Positions 1 through 7,714 of a stretch of DNA of 64,000 bases are shown here, piece by piece. Within the stretch, counting starts at the first letter, position 1. Every line of letters starts with the position of its first letter. Under the pieces are notes generated by a model that had not been told where the DNA came from, ran no database searches, and worked only from the letters and a program-made list of their open reading frames with translations. The position numbers and the translations under genes are program-made. Source of the DNA: Arthrobacter liuii (GTDB lineage Bacteria; Actinomycetota; Actinomycetes; Actinomycetales; Micrococcaceae); NCBI RefSeq assembly GCF_014639275.1, contig NZ_BMFW01000001.1, positions 138,468-202,467 of the forward strand, read 5' to 3'.

Positions 1-161
1 GCCACGACGGTACGGACGATTTCTTCCGCTGCTGCCAGCATGCTGGAGTCTGTCACCGTCACGGAAGCCTCAAGCTCCCAGACGGTCCAACTGGATTGTG
101 CTGCGCGTTCCGAGGTTCCAAAACCAGCCACATGGGAACCAGCGACAGTGGAACCTGCCAC
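1..161 (-). CDS. FAD:protein FMN transferase (ApbE family), N-terminal fragment
   Basis: The reverse strand stays open from a GTG at 161 to the window edge, so only about 53 N-terminal residues are visible and the rest lies to the left. The stretch WTVWELEASVTVTD followed by SSMLAAAEEIVRTV resembles the start of ApbE proteins, where a beta strand carrying W..(W)...V.V.D precedes a helix. ApbE enzymes attach FMN covalently to threonine in secreted or membrane flavoproteins. The GTG sits one base after the stop codon of the upstream small membrane-protein gene (TGA-C-GTG), which suggests one transcript. The assignment rests on a short fragment, and the frame is also open further upstream, so the start is uncertain. 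Confidence 0.5.
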   Translation of the reverse strand, partial: MAGSTVAGSHVAGFGTSERAAQSSWTVWELEASVTVTDSSMLAAAEEIVRTVV

Positions 162-162
162 G

Positions 163-483
163 TCAGGACCCCGAGGACCTGCCGTGGACGGTGCCGCCGT
201 TGCCCGGCTGGACCGGCGTGGTGCTGCCTGAATTGCCGTACGACTTCGAGCGGCGCGTGCTGTTGTCCTGGGGGGTGCCGTAGTTGTCGTCCGAGCGGGC
301 AGAACCGGATTTGGGCGTGCTCCCCTGCGTGCTGCTGTCCGCGGCGGGAGTTGTCCTGGCAATCACGGAAGGCGTTGCAGCATAGACAGCGGCTGCGGCC
401 ACCCCGGCAGCGGCGAAACTGCCAACACCCACGGCTGCGGTGATCCCGGTGGCAAGGCGCTTGCCCCTGCTGCGATTACTCAT
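163..483 (-). CDS. Small membrane-anchored hypothetical protein, Ser/Gly-rich
   Basis: A 106-residue protein. A basic N-terminus (SNRSRGKR) is followed by an Ala/Gly/Val-rich hydrophobic stretch at about residues 10-36 (ending AAAAVYAATPS), which could be a signal peptide or a single membrane anchor. The remainder is a low-complexity Ser/Thr/Gly/Asn tail without a recognisable domain. It starts at an ATG at 483. The next gene, a probable ApbE FMN transferase, begins one base after its stop. This suggests a role near a flavin-modified surface or redox protein, but that is inference from position only; no FMN-attachment motif is visible. The 90 bases upstream to the dgt stop probably hold its promoter, though no convincing -10/-35 was found. 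Confidence 0.55.
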   Translation of the reverse strand: MSNRSRGKRLATGITAAVGVGSFAAAGVAAAAVYAATPSVIARTTPAADSSTQGSTPKSGSARSDDNYGTPQDNSTRRSKSYGNSGSTTPVQPGNGGTVHGRSSGS

Positions 484-573
484 GACCTGCTCCCGTTCCT
501 ACCGGCCTGCCTTTCCTCCCATGGTGCGCTCCGTTCCTGTGTAGACCCTTTAAGGAACCTGTTGATCGGGCGG

Positions 574-1878
574 TCACCAGAGCGAGGGGAGGCTCCCGAC
601 GAGGCGTTCGTACATGGCCAAAGCCGAACCGTCGGTGAGGGACGCCACCTGGTCGATGACCACGCGAAGGCGCGCTCCGTCGTCGTCCGCCGCCCGCCAG
701 TCCGCAGCGAACATCGGCTCCAGGTGGCGGTCGCCGGTGGCGCTGAGGGCGGTCACCAGGGCATGGAGCACTTCCCGCTGGCGCTCGTAGATGGGCTGCC
801 GGTGTTCCGTGGTCATCACAAAGGTGGTGGCAAGGCCCTTCATCACCGCGATCTCCATGACGGTCTCGTCAGGAACCATCAGTTCGGCGTTGTAGCGGGT
901 CAGGTTTTCCGGCCCGTAGACGGCGCGGGTGGTTTCCAGGGCGCTCTGGCAGAACCGGCCGATAAGCTGGCTGGTCATGTTTTTCAGGGCGGCCATGGAT
1001 TTACGGCTGCCGTCGGCTTCACGCACCCACACGTCCGTGGCCTCGAGCCGGGCCAGGGCGGCGTCGATGGCGGCGGGCTCGTTGTGCGGCAGGTACCACT
1101 GCTTGGCGTAGCCCACCACGCGGGCGCGGTGGTCCGGGTTGTCCATCCAGCGCAGCTGGAAGTGGCCGGCCACGATTGCGTCCTCCACGTCGTGAACGGA
1201 GTAGGAGATGTCGTCCGCCAGGTCCATCACCTGGGCTTCAAGGCAGGTCCGGCGTTCCGGGGCCCCTTCCCGAAGCCAGTTGAAGATGGGGAGATCGTCC
1301 TCGTAGGCGCCGAACTTGCTGGTGCGCCGGCCGTGGATCACCGGCGCTTCCAGGGCGGACCACGGGTATTTCGACGCCGCGTCAAGGCTTGCGCGGGTGA
1401 GGTTCAGTCCGGCGGGCATGCCGTCAGCCGTGAGCACCTTCGGTTCGAGCCGCGTCAGCAGCCGGAGGGTCTGGGCGTTGCCTTCGAAACCGCCGATGGC
1501 GTGTGCCACCTCGTTCAACGCTGACTCGCCGTTATGGCCGAAGGGCGGGTGGCCCAGGTCGTGGCTCAGGCAGGCCGTGTCCACCACATCGGGGTCGCAG
1601 CCCAGGGTCCTGCCCAGTTCGCGGCCCACCTGGGCCACTTCCAGGCTGTGGGTGAGGCGGGTGCGGACGAAGTCGTCCGTGTCCGGTGCCACCACCTGGG
1701 TTTTGGCGCCCAGCCGGCGAAGCGCCGACGAGTGCAGCACCCGCGCCCTGTCCCGTTCAAAGTCAGAGCGGTAGGTACTTTTGGGCGGCTCCTCCACCCA
1801 CCGGGCGGAATCATGCGTGTCATAGCCGGGGAGCGCCAGGGCGGCGGTGGGGGTTCCGGCAGCGCGGCTTCCCGCCAT
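574..1878 (-). CDS. dgt: Deoxyguanosinetriphosphate triphosphohydrolase-like protein
   Basis: An HD-superfamily dNTP triphosphohydrolase of 434 residues, which would cleave dNTPs to deoxynucleoside plus triphosphate. The metal-binding signature is visible: His in RLTHSLEVAQ (about residue 77), the HD pair in CLSHDLGHPPFGHNGE (about 106-107) and a further His at about 115. The N-terminal DFERDRARVLHSSALRRLGAKTQV block is typical of Dgt. The ATG at 1878 is preferred over an earlier in-frame start at 1941 because the earlier one would overlap dusB by over 50 bases, whereas 1878 lies 7 bases after the dusB stop with a GGTGG about 11 bases upstream. dusB and dgt therefore look cotranscribed. Confidence 0.9.
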   Translation of the reverse strand: MAGSRAAGTPTAALALPGYDTHDSARWVEEPPKSTYRSDFERDRARVLHSSALRRLGAKTQVVAPDTDDFVRTRLTHSLEVAQVGRELGRTLGCDPDVVDTACLSHDLGHPPFGHNGESALNEVAHAIGGFEGNAQTLRLLTRLEPKVLTADGMPAGLNLTRASLDAASKYPWSALEAPVIHGRRTSKFGAYEDDLPIFNWLREGAPERRTCLEAQVMDLADDISYSVHDVEDAIVAGHFQLRWMDNPDHRARVVGYAKQWYLPHNEPAAIDAALARLEATDVWVREADGSRKSMAALKNMTSQLIGRFCQSALETTRAVYGPENLTRYNAELMVPDETVMEIAVMKGLATTFVMTTEHRQPIYERQREVLHALVTALSATGDRHLEPMFAADWRAADDDGARLRVVIDQVASLTDGSALAMYERLVGSLPSLW

Positions 1879-1885
1879 GGCTGCG

Positions 1886-3064
1886 TCAGCCACCGGAGAC
1901 GTCCAGTTCGGCGGCCGCGATGTCCCGGGACTGGTCAACATTCAGGGCGCGGGAGTCCAGCCAGTCCTTGGGCAGGGCAGGCCTTTTCGGCGTGCCGGCG
2001 CGGCCGCGGGGACCCTCGGCGTCCACGCCCGGATACGGCGAATCCAGGTCCAGCTCGGCCAACGTGTCCCGGAGTACCTCCAGGCTGGTGACCAGGGCGA
2101 GCCGGGTGCGCAGTTCCCCGCCCACCACGTAGCCCTTGAAGTACCAGGCAATATGCTTGCGGATCTCGCGCAGCGCCTTGCCTTCGTCACCAAAGGTTTC
2201 CACCATCAGTTCGGCGTGGCGGTACACTCCCTCGGCCACCTGGCGCAGGTTGGGGCGGTGGCGGACGTCGCTACCTTCGAACGCGGCCTGCAGGTCCCCG
2301 AAGAGCCAGGGCCGGCCCTGGCAGCCGCGGCCCACCACCACGCCGTCCACGCCGGTCTCGCGGACCATCCGGACCGCGTCCTCGGCGGACCAGATGTCAC
2401 CGTTGCCCAGCACCGGGATGTCAGGGAGCGCTTCACGGAGGCGGGCAATGGCAGACCAGTCGGCCTTGCCCGAATAGAACTGTGCGGCCGTGCGGCCATG
2501 GAGCGCGACGGCGGCAACACCGGCATCGCGGGCGATGCGGCCGGCGTCGAGGTACGTCAGGTGGTCATCGTCGATGCCCTTGCGCATCTTGATGGTCAGC
2601 GGAACGCTGCCCTTGGACGCTTCCTTGACGGCAGTCTGGACGATCGCGGTGAACAGGTCGATCTTCCAGGGCAGGGCCGAGCCGCCGCCGCGCCGGGTCA
2701 CCTTGGGGACCGGGCAGCCGAAGTTGAGGTCGATATGGTCGGCCCGGTCTTCCTCCACGAGCATCCGCACGGCGGCGCCGACAGTGCCGGGATCCACGCC
2801 GTACAGCTGGACGGAGCGGACTTTTTCGTCGTCGTCATGGGAAATGATGCGGAGGGATTCGGGCGTCCGCTCCACCAGCGCACGGGAGGTGACCATCTCC
2901 GCCACGTACATCCCGCCACCGTATTCCCGGCAGAGCCTGCGGAAGGCGGCGTTGGTGATGCCGGCCATGGGGGCCAGGATCACCGGGGTGTCAACCGTGA
3001 TGGGTCCCAGCTTCAGGGGCGGGAGTTCCAGCTTGGGGGCGGGCGGAGTTGCAGCAACAGTCAC
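1886..3064 (-). CDS. dusB: tRNA-dihydrouridine synthase DusB
   Basis: A flavin-dependent enzyme that reduces uridines in the tRNA D-loop. The protein of about 392 residues has the FMN TIM-barrel beginning APMAGITNAAFR, the motif NFGCPVPKVTRRGGGSALP with the catalytic-loop Cys, the KMRKGIDDDHLTY substrate loop, LHGRTAAQFYSG, GNGDI and the phosphate-binding GRGCQGRPWLF. A long C-terminal helical domain follows. The start is taken as a GTG at 3064 (VTVAATPP); this gives the usual family length, whereas longer in-frame starts would run into the promoter of the divergent hmp gene. dgt begins 7 bases after its stop. Confidence 0.9.
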   Translation of the reverse strand: MTVAATPPAPKLELPPLKLGPITVDTPVILAPMAGITNAAFRRLCREYGGGMYVAEMVTSRALVERTPESLRIISHDDDEKVRSVQLYGVDPGTVGAAVRMLVEEDRADHIDLNFGCPVPKVTRRGGGSALPWKIDLFTAIVQTAVKEASKGSVPLTIKMRKGIDDDHLTYLDAGRIARDAGVAAVALHGRTAAQFYSGKADWSAIARLREALPDIPVLGNGDIWSAEDAVRMVRETGVDGVVVGRGCQGRPWLFGDLQAAFEGSDVRHRPNLRQVAEGVYRHAELMVETFGDEGKALREIRKHIAWYFKGYVVGGELRTRLALVTSLEVLRDTLAELDLDSPYPGVDAEGPRGRAGTPKRPALPKDWLDSRALNVDQSRDIAAAELDVSGG

Positions 3065-3129
3065 CTGTCCATTGTTGCAAAGCCGGGCAAATCGGTGGTT
3101 GCAGGGCGAGTGCCAAAGGGCCTGTTGCA
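3048..3129. repeat. Four GTTGCA hexamers at 24-26 bp spacing before hmp
   Basis: GTTGCA occurs on the plus strand at 3048-3053, 3074-3079, 3098-3103 and 3124-3129, with start-to-start distances of 26, 24 and 26 bases. The first copy lies in the first codons of dusB; the other three lie in the 133-base region between the divergent dusB and hmp starts. About 25 bases is close to two and a half helical turns. The array could be an operator series or chance in GC-rich DNA. No regulator is assigned. Confidence 0.35.
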
Positions 3130-3197
3130 GTTTTCCGCCCGGTGCTAGCGTGGCGCGGGAACTAACACCCGGCAGGACGTTTGAAGGAGCCCAGCCC

Positions 3198-4418
3198 ATG
3201 CTTTCCGACAGCTCGTACCCCGTGATCCAGGCGACGCTTCCCGTCGTCGGCGAAAACATCCAGGAAATTGCCTCCCGTTTCTACACGCACATGTTCCAGG
3301 AACATCCCGAACTGCTCAACGGCCTGTTCAACCGCGGCAACCAGGCTGACGGCCGGCAGCAGCAGGCGCTGGCCGGGTCAGTTGCCGCTTTTGCAGGCTT
3401 CCTGGTCAACGACCCCACCCACCTGCCGGACCACCTGCTGTCGCGCATCTCGCACAAGCACGTGTCCCTGGGTTTGAGCCCCGAGCAGTACCAGGTGGTG
3501 CATGACAACCTGATGTGGGCCATCGTCGATGTCCTCGGGGACGCGGTGACCCCTGAGGTGGCCGCGGCCTGGGACGAGGTCTACTGGCTCATGGCCAACA
3601 TGCTCATCAACAAGGAACGCGGGCTGTATGACGCTGTGCGGCTGAGCCCGGAAACGGTGTGGCGCACGTGGCGGGTGGCCGAAAAGATCCAGGAAACCGA
3701 GGACGTGGTCAGTTTCGTCGTGGAACGGACGGACGTGCGGGAGGTCAAACCGTCGCTGCCGGGACAGTACGTCACCCTCCGGATGCAGATGCCCGACGGC
3801 GTCCTGCAGCCCCGCCAGTACAGCCTGACCCAGGCCGACGACGGGCAGCACCGGCGCTTCGCGGTCAAGCGTGTCCGCACGGAGGGAGCCCCGGACGGTG
3901 AGATGTCCAACCTCCTGCACGACCACGTCAACGTGGGCGACGAGGTCACCCTCTCCGCTCCCTTCGGCGATGTTGTCCTCGAGTACACCGACCGGCCCGT
4001 GGTCCTGGCAAGCGCCGGCATCGGCATCACTCCCATGGCCGGCATGCTGTCCCACCTGGTCAAGTCCGGCTCACAGCGGAAGGTAGTGTTCCTGCACGCG
4101 GACGACTCCCCTGCCTCGTTTGCGCTGCGGAACCAAGTGACGGCAGACCTCGATGCCCTGCCGGACGGGTCCATCAATACCTGGTTCCTCAATCCGGACG
4201 GGGCGGCATCCACCACCGACGGCGCGGGCGGCACTGTGCATTCCGGGTTCATGAACATCCGGGATGTGAAGCTGCCCTCCGACGCCGAATACTACCTCTG
4301 CGGCCCGGTGCCCTTCATGCAGGCTGTCCGGACCGCCCTGGTTGGCGCTGGAGTCCGGGCGAAGGACATCCAGTACGAAGTATTCGGCCCGGATCTCTGG
4401 CTGGCCGATTACCAGTAG
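3198..4418 (+). CDS. hmp: Flavohaemoglobin / nitric oxide dioxygenase
   Basis: A 406-residue flavohaemoglobin that would oxidise NO to nitrate using O2, FAD and NAD(P)H. The globin domain spans roughly residues 1-140 with the B10 Tyr in RFYTHMF (Tyr29) and the proximal His in ISHKHVSLGL (about His88). The FAD-binding barrel follows, with QYVTLRM and PRQYSLTQ. The NAD-binding domain has ASAGIGITPMAGML and YYLCGPVPFM and ends EVFGPDLWLA. The ATG at 3198 is preceded by a strong GAAGGAG (3183-3189). The gene is divergent from dusB; the region between carries spaced GTTGCA hexamers, but no recognisable NsrR-type site was found. It converges on the YibE/F gene with a 24-base gap. Confidence 0.95.
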   Translation: MLSDSSYPVIQATLPVVGENIQEIASRFYTHMFQEHPELLNGLFNRGNQADGRQQQALAGSVAAFAGFLVNDPTHLPDHLLSRISHKHVSLGLSPEQYQVVHDNLMWAIVDVLGDAVTPEVAAAWDEVYWLMANMLINKERGLYDAVRLSPETVWRTWRVAEKIQETEDVVSFVVERTDVREVKPSLPGQYVTLRMQMPDGVLQPRQYSLTQADDGQHRRFAVKRVRTEGAPDGEMSNLLHDHVNVGDEVTLSAPFGDVVLEYTDRPVVLASAGIGITPMAGMLSHLVKSGSQRKVVFLHADDSPASFALRNQVTADLDALPDGSINTWFLNPDGAASTTDGAGGTVHSGFMNIRDVKLPSDAEYYLCGPVPFMQAVRTALVGAGVRAKDIQYEVFGPDLWLADYQ

Positions 4419-4442
4419 GCAGCGGGCTGGAACGCATGGCAG

Positions 4443-5882
4443 TCAGGCGCGGTCGGCCCGGCGGCCCCGGCGGGTGGCAGGCTCCTGGGCGGGTTCGACG
4501 GCGGCGCGCCGGCTGCGTTCCTCAAGCGCGGCTGCGGCGAGCGCCCCCGTGTCTTCGACGTCGTCCGCGTGGCCGTGCCCGGCGTCGTCCGTCACGCCCG
4601 TTGCCTTGATGCCTGTCGCCTTGACCACGAGCACGGCGATCAGGGTGGTCACCGGGATGGCCAGGACCAGCCCGATGGAGCCCACGAGCGTCCGGATGAC
4701 TTCCTCTGAGAGTTCGGCGCTGGTGAGGGTGTCCATCAGGGGCCGGTCGTAGAGCATGACGATGGTCAGGATGGGCAGCGCGGCCCCGGCATAGGCGAAG
4801 GCGATGGTGTACACCGTGGAGGCGATGTGGTCGCGGCCGATCCGCATGGCGGAGGTGAACAGCTTCCGGGCGCTGCTGGCCGGCGCCAGTTCGTAGAGCT
4901 CCCACACGGCGGATGACTGCGTGATGGTGACGTCGTTGAGGACGCCCAGGCCTGAAATGATGAGCCCGCACAGGATCACCCCTGAAATGGAGATGTTGTG
5001 CGAAGTGTTCACCAGCGTGGCGGCGTCGTGGCTGCCCACGCCGGCCAGGTTGGCGGCGTTGGTGGCCCAGGCTGCCAGCAGTGCGGTGATGGCCAGCCCG
5101 AAGATGGTGCCCAGGAGTGCTGTGGACGTGCGCGCCGAGAAGCCGTGCGCGAAGTACAGCACCCCGATCATGATCACGGTGGATCCCACCAGGGCCAGCA
5201 ACAGGGGCGGTTTGCCTTCCACCAGGCCCGGGAGGAGGAAGTTCGCGAGCACAAAGTAGGCGCCCACCAATCCAATCAGGGCCCGCAGCCCGCGCCACCT
5301 GGCGACGGCGATGACCACCACGGCGTAGAGCACGGCGAGCAGGACAATCGGCAAGGTCCGGACGAAGTCCACGAAGATGTAGGCCGGCGAACCCTGCGAC
5401 CCCGTGGCACCCTGGGCGTTCGACAGGTTCAGGTACCGGATCTGGTCCCCGGGCTTGACCCCATGGGATGAGGCTACGTCCGGGTTGATCACCACTTTTA
5501 CCGGGCTTCCACCCTTGTCCGGCTCGGTGAAGGCGAAGGTGCAGTCCGAGCCCTGCCCCGGCGGCTGCTGCGCGGAACCCTGCTGGCCGGTTCCTTGCTG
5601 GCCTGTGCCCCGTTGACTTGTGCCCTGCATACAGTTCTCGGTCACCACGTTTTGGATGGTGCCTGTATCGAAAGTGACGCCGGGGGCGGTGGAGTACGGG
5701 TTGGCCAGCGAGACCCCGTCCTTGCTGCCGGATGGCCATAGCGCGGCCATCCCGGCCAGGGTCAGCAGTGCCAACGGAATGAGCACCGCCGCCAGGATGC
5801 GGTTCGCCTTGCTGCGGGCAGCCATCGCCTGGGGCGTCGGCTCCGAATGATCCAAGGAAGCGTGGGAGTGACCGGCGCCCAT
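4443..5882 (-). CDS. YibE/F-family multi-pass membrane protein
   Basis: A 479-residue membrane protein of the YibE/F family, whose biochemical role is not established. One N-terminal segment (about 28-50) is followed by an extracytoplasmic region carrying a Gln/Gly-rich short repeat (GTGQQGTGQQG) and the FTEPDKGGSPVKVVINP / GDQIRYLNL segment. About seven membrane helices then include LPIVLLAVLYAVVVIAVARW, the TSHNISISGVILCGLIISGLG block and GVLNDVTITQSSAVWEL. The N-terminus is His-containing and the C-terminal tail is charged (HGHADDVED then Arg-rich). It shares an 84-base region with a divergent hydrolase gene. Confidence 0.8.
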   Translation of the reverse strand: MGAGHSHASLDHSEPTPQAMAARSKANRILAAVLIPLALLTLAGMAALWPSGSKDGVSLANPYSTAPGVTFDTGTIQNVVTENCMQGTSQRGTGQQGTGQQGSAQQPPGQGSDCTFAFTEPDKGGSPVKVVINPDVASSHGVKPGDQIRYLNLSNAQGATGSQGSPAYIFVDFVRTLPIVLLAVLYAVVVIAVARWRGLRALIGLVGAYFVLANFLLPGLVEGKPPLLLALVGSTVIMIGVLYFAHGFSARTSTALLGTIFGLAITALLAAWATNAANLAGVGSHDAATLVNTSHNISISGVILCGLIISGLGVLNDVTITQSSAVWELYELAPASSARKLFTSAMRIGRDHIASTVYTIAFAYAGAALPILTIVMLYDRPLMDTLTSAELSEEVIRTLVGSIGLVLAIPVTTLIAVLVVKATGIKATGVTDDAGHGHADDVEDTGALAAAALEERSRRAAVEPAQEPATRRGRRADRA

Positions 5883-5890
5883 CAGCAGTA

Positions 5891-5930
5891 CAACCTCATA
5901 GGTTGAACTCTACGTGCGGCGCCATAGAGT
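5891..5930 (+). promoter_or_regulatory. Possible promoter and small inverted repeat between divergent genes
   Basis: The 84 bases between the YibE/F and hydrolase starts contain CAACC-TCATA-GGTTG (5891-5905), a perfect 5-bp inverted repeat. TTGAAC (5903-5908) could be a -35 element, with TAGAGT (5925-5930) 16 bases later as a weak -10 for the rightward hydrolase gene. The inverted repeat would overlap that -35. This is a pattern match only. Confidence 0.25.
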
Positions 5931-5966
5931 TTATAAATGGACCATCGGGATGGGGAGGAACCAGGC

Positions 5967-6749
5967 ATGGACAACCGTGGTGCTAGTGGGGCCGGCAGCA
6001 GCGGGACAGCGGACAAGGGCACGGTTCGGGCCGGGCAGATGCCCCTTGTTCCTGCCCACAAGCCCGTCCTGAGCGTCCTTGAAGCATCCGGTAACACCAA
6101 GGGCGTGGTCCTGGTCCTGCACGGGGGCAGGGCCCACAGCCGGGACCCGGTGGAGGCCCGTCACCTGAGCCCGGCCAGGATGATCCCATTCGCCAGGCAA
6201 CTGCACCGCGCCGGCCGGGAGCACGGGCTGGCCGTCTGGTCCCTGCGCAACAGCGTCCGTGGTTGGAACGGCCCGGACATGTCCCCGCTGCGGGACGCCC
6301 GCTGGGCGCTTCAGCAGATCACTGACCGCCACCCCGGCGTTCCCGTCTTCCTGCTGGGCCATTCCATGGGCGGCCTGACCGCCGTATGCGCAGCCGACCA
6401 CCCGCAGGTGGAGGCAGTGGTGGCGCTTGCCCCGTGGCTGGGCCCGGAAACCCCGGCTGGCAGGGTCACCGGCAGGAAGGTCCTGATTATCCATGGCTCC
6501 ACCGACCAGATGACCAGCCCTTCCCAGTCGCTGGCCTTCGCCCGCCGGGCTTCCGCGGACGCGGCGAGCATGCAGTACGTGTCGCTCACGGGTGTGGGGC
6601 ACTTCATGCTCCGCAAGATCCGCTTGTGGCACACCCTTGCCACCGGGTTCGTCATTACCTCCTTCGCCGAGAGCACAGGCGCCGCGGTCCGCCCGCCCCG
6701 CGCCTTCACCCAGTTGCTTCCTGCTTCCTCGGTTCAGGTAACCCTGTAG
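5967..6749 (+). CDS. Alpha/beta hydrolase, monoglyceride-lipase-like
   Basis: A 260-residue cytoplasmic-looking hydrolase. The nucleophile elbow is LLGHSMGG (Ser133), an oxyanion-type strand reads VVLVLHGGRA, the acid is probably Asp180 in HGSTDQMTSP, and the base is His212 in LTGVGHFML. The ATG at 5967 is chosen because GGGGAGGAA lies immediately upstream; an in-frame ATG 30 bases earlier lacks such a site. The next gene, a PlsC-type acyltransferase, starts 11 bases after the stop, so the pair may act on the same acylglycerol or lysolipid pool. That link and the exact substrate are inferred. Confidence 0.8.
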   Translation: MDNRGASGAGSSGTADKGTVRAGQMPLVPAHKPVLSVLEASGNTKGVVLVLHGGRAHSRDPVEARHLSPARMIPFARQLHRAGREHGLAVWSLRNSVRGWNGPDMSPLRDARWALQQITDRHPGVPVFLLGHSMGGLTAVCAADHPQVEAVVALAPWLGPETPAGRVTGRKVLIIHGSTDQMTSPSQSLAFARRASADAASMQYVSLTGVGHFMLRKIRLWHTLATGFVITSFAESTGAAVRPPRAFTQLLPASSVQVTL

Positions 6750-6760
6750 GCCGCCCGGCG

Positions 6761-7585
6761 ATGCCTTGGCTTCCCCCACCCAACGACCGGTTCTACCGGC
6801 TGATCGTCTGGACCGGGCAGTTCCTGCGCTGGGCCCTCCGCCTGGACGTCCTCCCCACGGGTTTGGACCACCTGCCCGCAATGGGGCCGCTCAGCGGGCC
6901 GTTCCGGCAGGTCTCCCCCGGCAGCGGGGCGGTCTTTGCCGTGACGCACTTCGGCTATTTGGACTTTGCCGTGCTCGAGTTGCTCCTGTGGAGGCGCGAC
7001 CGTGCCCAGCTGCGGTTCCTGGTCCACCAGGGCGCGGCGGACCATTGGCTTGCCGGCCCCGCCATCAGTGCCAGCGGCCATGTGGTGGTGGGATACACGG
7101 ACCGCTCAGACGCCTACGGCGCCGCGGTGGCCAAGCTGCGGGATGGCGAGTACCTTGCGGTGTTCCCCGAGGCCGGGGTCAGCCGAAGCTTCACGGTCCG
7201 CGAATGCCGGACCGGGGCTGTCCGGATGGCGGCGGAGGCCGGCGTCCCGGTGATTCCGGTGTCGGTTTGGGGCGCCCACCGCGTGCTGACCCGCGGGCAC
7301 GGCTTCTCGCTGCGGCGCAGCTGGCGGGCGCCCATCAGGGTCCACGTCGCCGAGCCGATCGTGTTTCCGCCGGACGTTGACGTGGAAGCGGCCACCGGGA
7401 TGCTGCGCAGCACACTGCAGGCAGGGATCGACCGCTGCATGGCCGACTTTCCGCGCCGACCGGAATCCGGGGCGTGGTGGATGCCGGCGCACCTGGGCGG
7501 CAGCGCCCCTACCGATGCCGAGCGGCAACTTCTGGACGCGGCGGACATAGCCGCGGGCCGCCGTCGTACTCCCCGCACCAAGTAG
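6761..7585 (+). CDS. 1-acyl-glycerol-3-phosphate acyltransferase-like protein (PlsC family)
   Basis: A 274-residue acyltransferase-fold protein. The catalytic HX4D motif is THFGYLDF (His63, Asp68) and the glycerol-phosphate-binding motif is FPEAGVSRS (135-143), a variant of FPEGTRS. A later strand, GVPVIPVSVWGA, matches the family's VPVIPV signature. It would move an acyl group to lysophospholipid or a related acceptor at the membrane. It follows the hydrolase by 11 bases and is very likely cotranscribed. The 129 bases after its stop hold the palindromic element at 7631-7696. Confidence 0.8.
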   Translation: MPWLPPPNDRFYRLIVWTGQFLRWALRLDVLPTGLDHLPAMGPLSGPFRQVSPGSGAVFAVTHFGYLDFAVLELLLWRRDRAQLRFLVHQGAADHWLAGPAISASGHVVVGYTDRSDAYGAAVAKLRDGEYLAVFPEAGVSRSFTVRECRTGAVRMAAEAGVPVIPVSVWGAHRVLTRGHGFSLRRSWRAPIRVHVAEPIVFPPDVDVEAATGMLRSTLQAGIDRCMADFPRRPESGAWWMPAHLGGSAPTDAERQLLDAADIAAGRRRTPRTK

Positions 7586-7630
7586 CCGGTACGTCCCGAC
7601 GTCGAAGCCGGCGCGCGACGGCGTTCCCCT

Positions 7631-7696
7631 CCCAAGTAAGTAGCGCCAAGTGCCGTTTTGAACGCTCAAAACGGCCGTTGGCGCTACTCAGTTGGG
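7631..7696. repeat. Palindromic repeat element, copy 1 (CCCAA...CGTTTTG type)
   Basis: A 66-base imperfect palindrome between two convergent gene ends. The inner arms are 23 bases each (7639-7661 and 7666-7688), identical except for two adjacent mismatches, around a 4-base loop ACGC. The arms extend outward through a 3-base mismatch to CCCAA (7631) and TTGGG (ending 7696). The core is CCGTTTTGA...TCAAAACGG. The termini and core match the element at 34573-34642. No T-tract follows on either strand, so it is not a standard intrinsic terminator, although a hairpin this long at a 3' end may still stop or protect transcripts. Confidence 0.75.
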
Positions 7697-7714
7697 GCCG
7701 CATGGGCCGGTCCC

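Noticed and set aside
562..3148. Long plus-strand open frames over dgt and dusB
   Set aside because: Their sequences have no recognisable domains or ribosome-binding sites and lie opposite two clear enzymes; treated as GC shadows.
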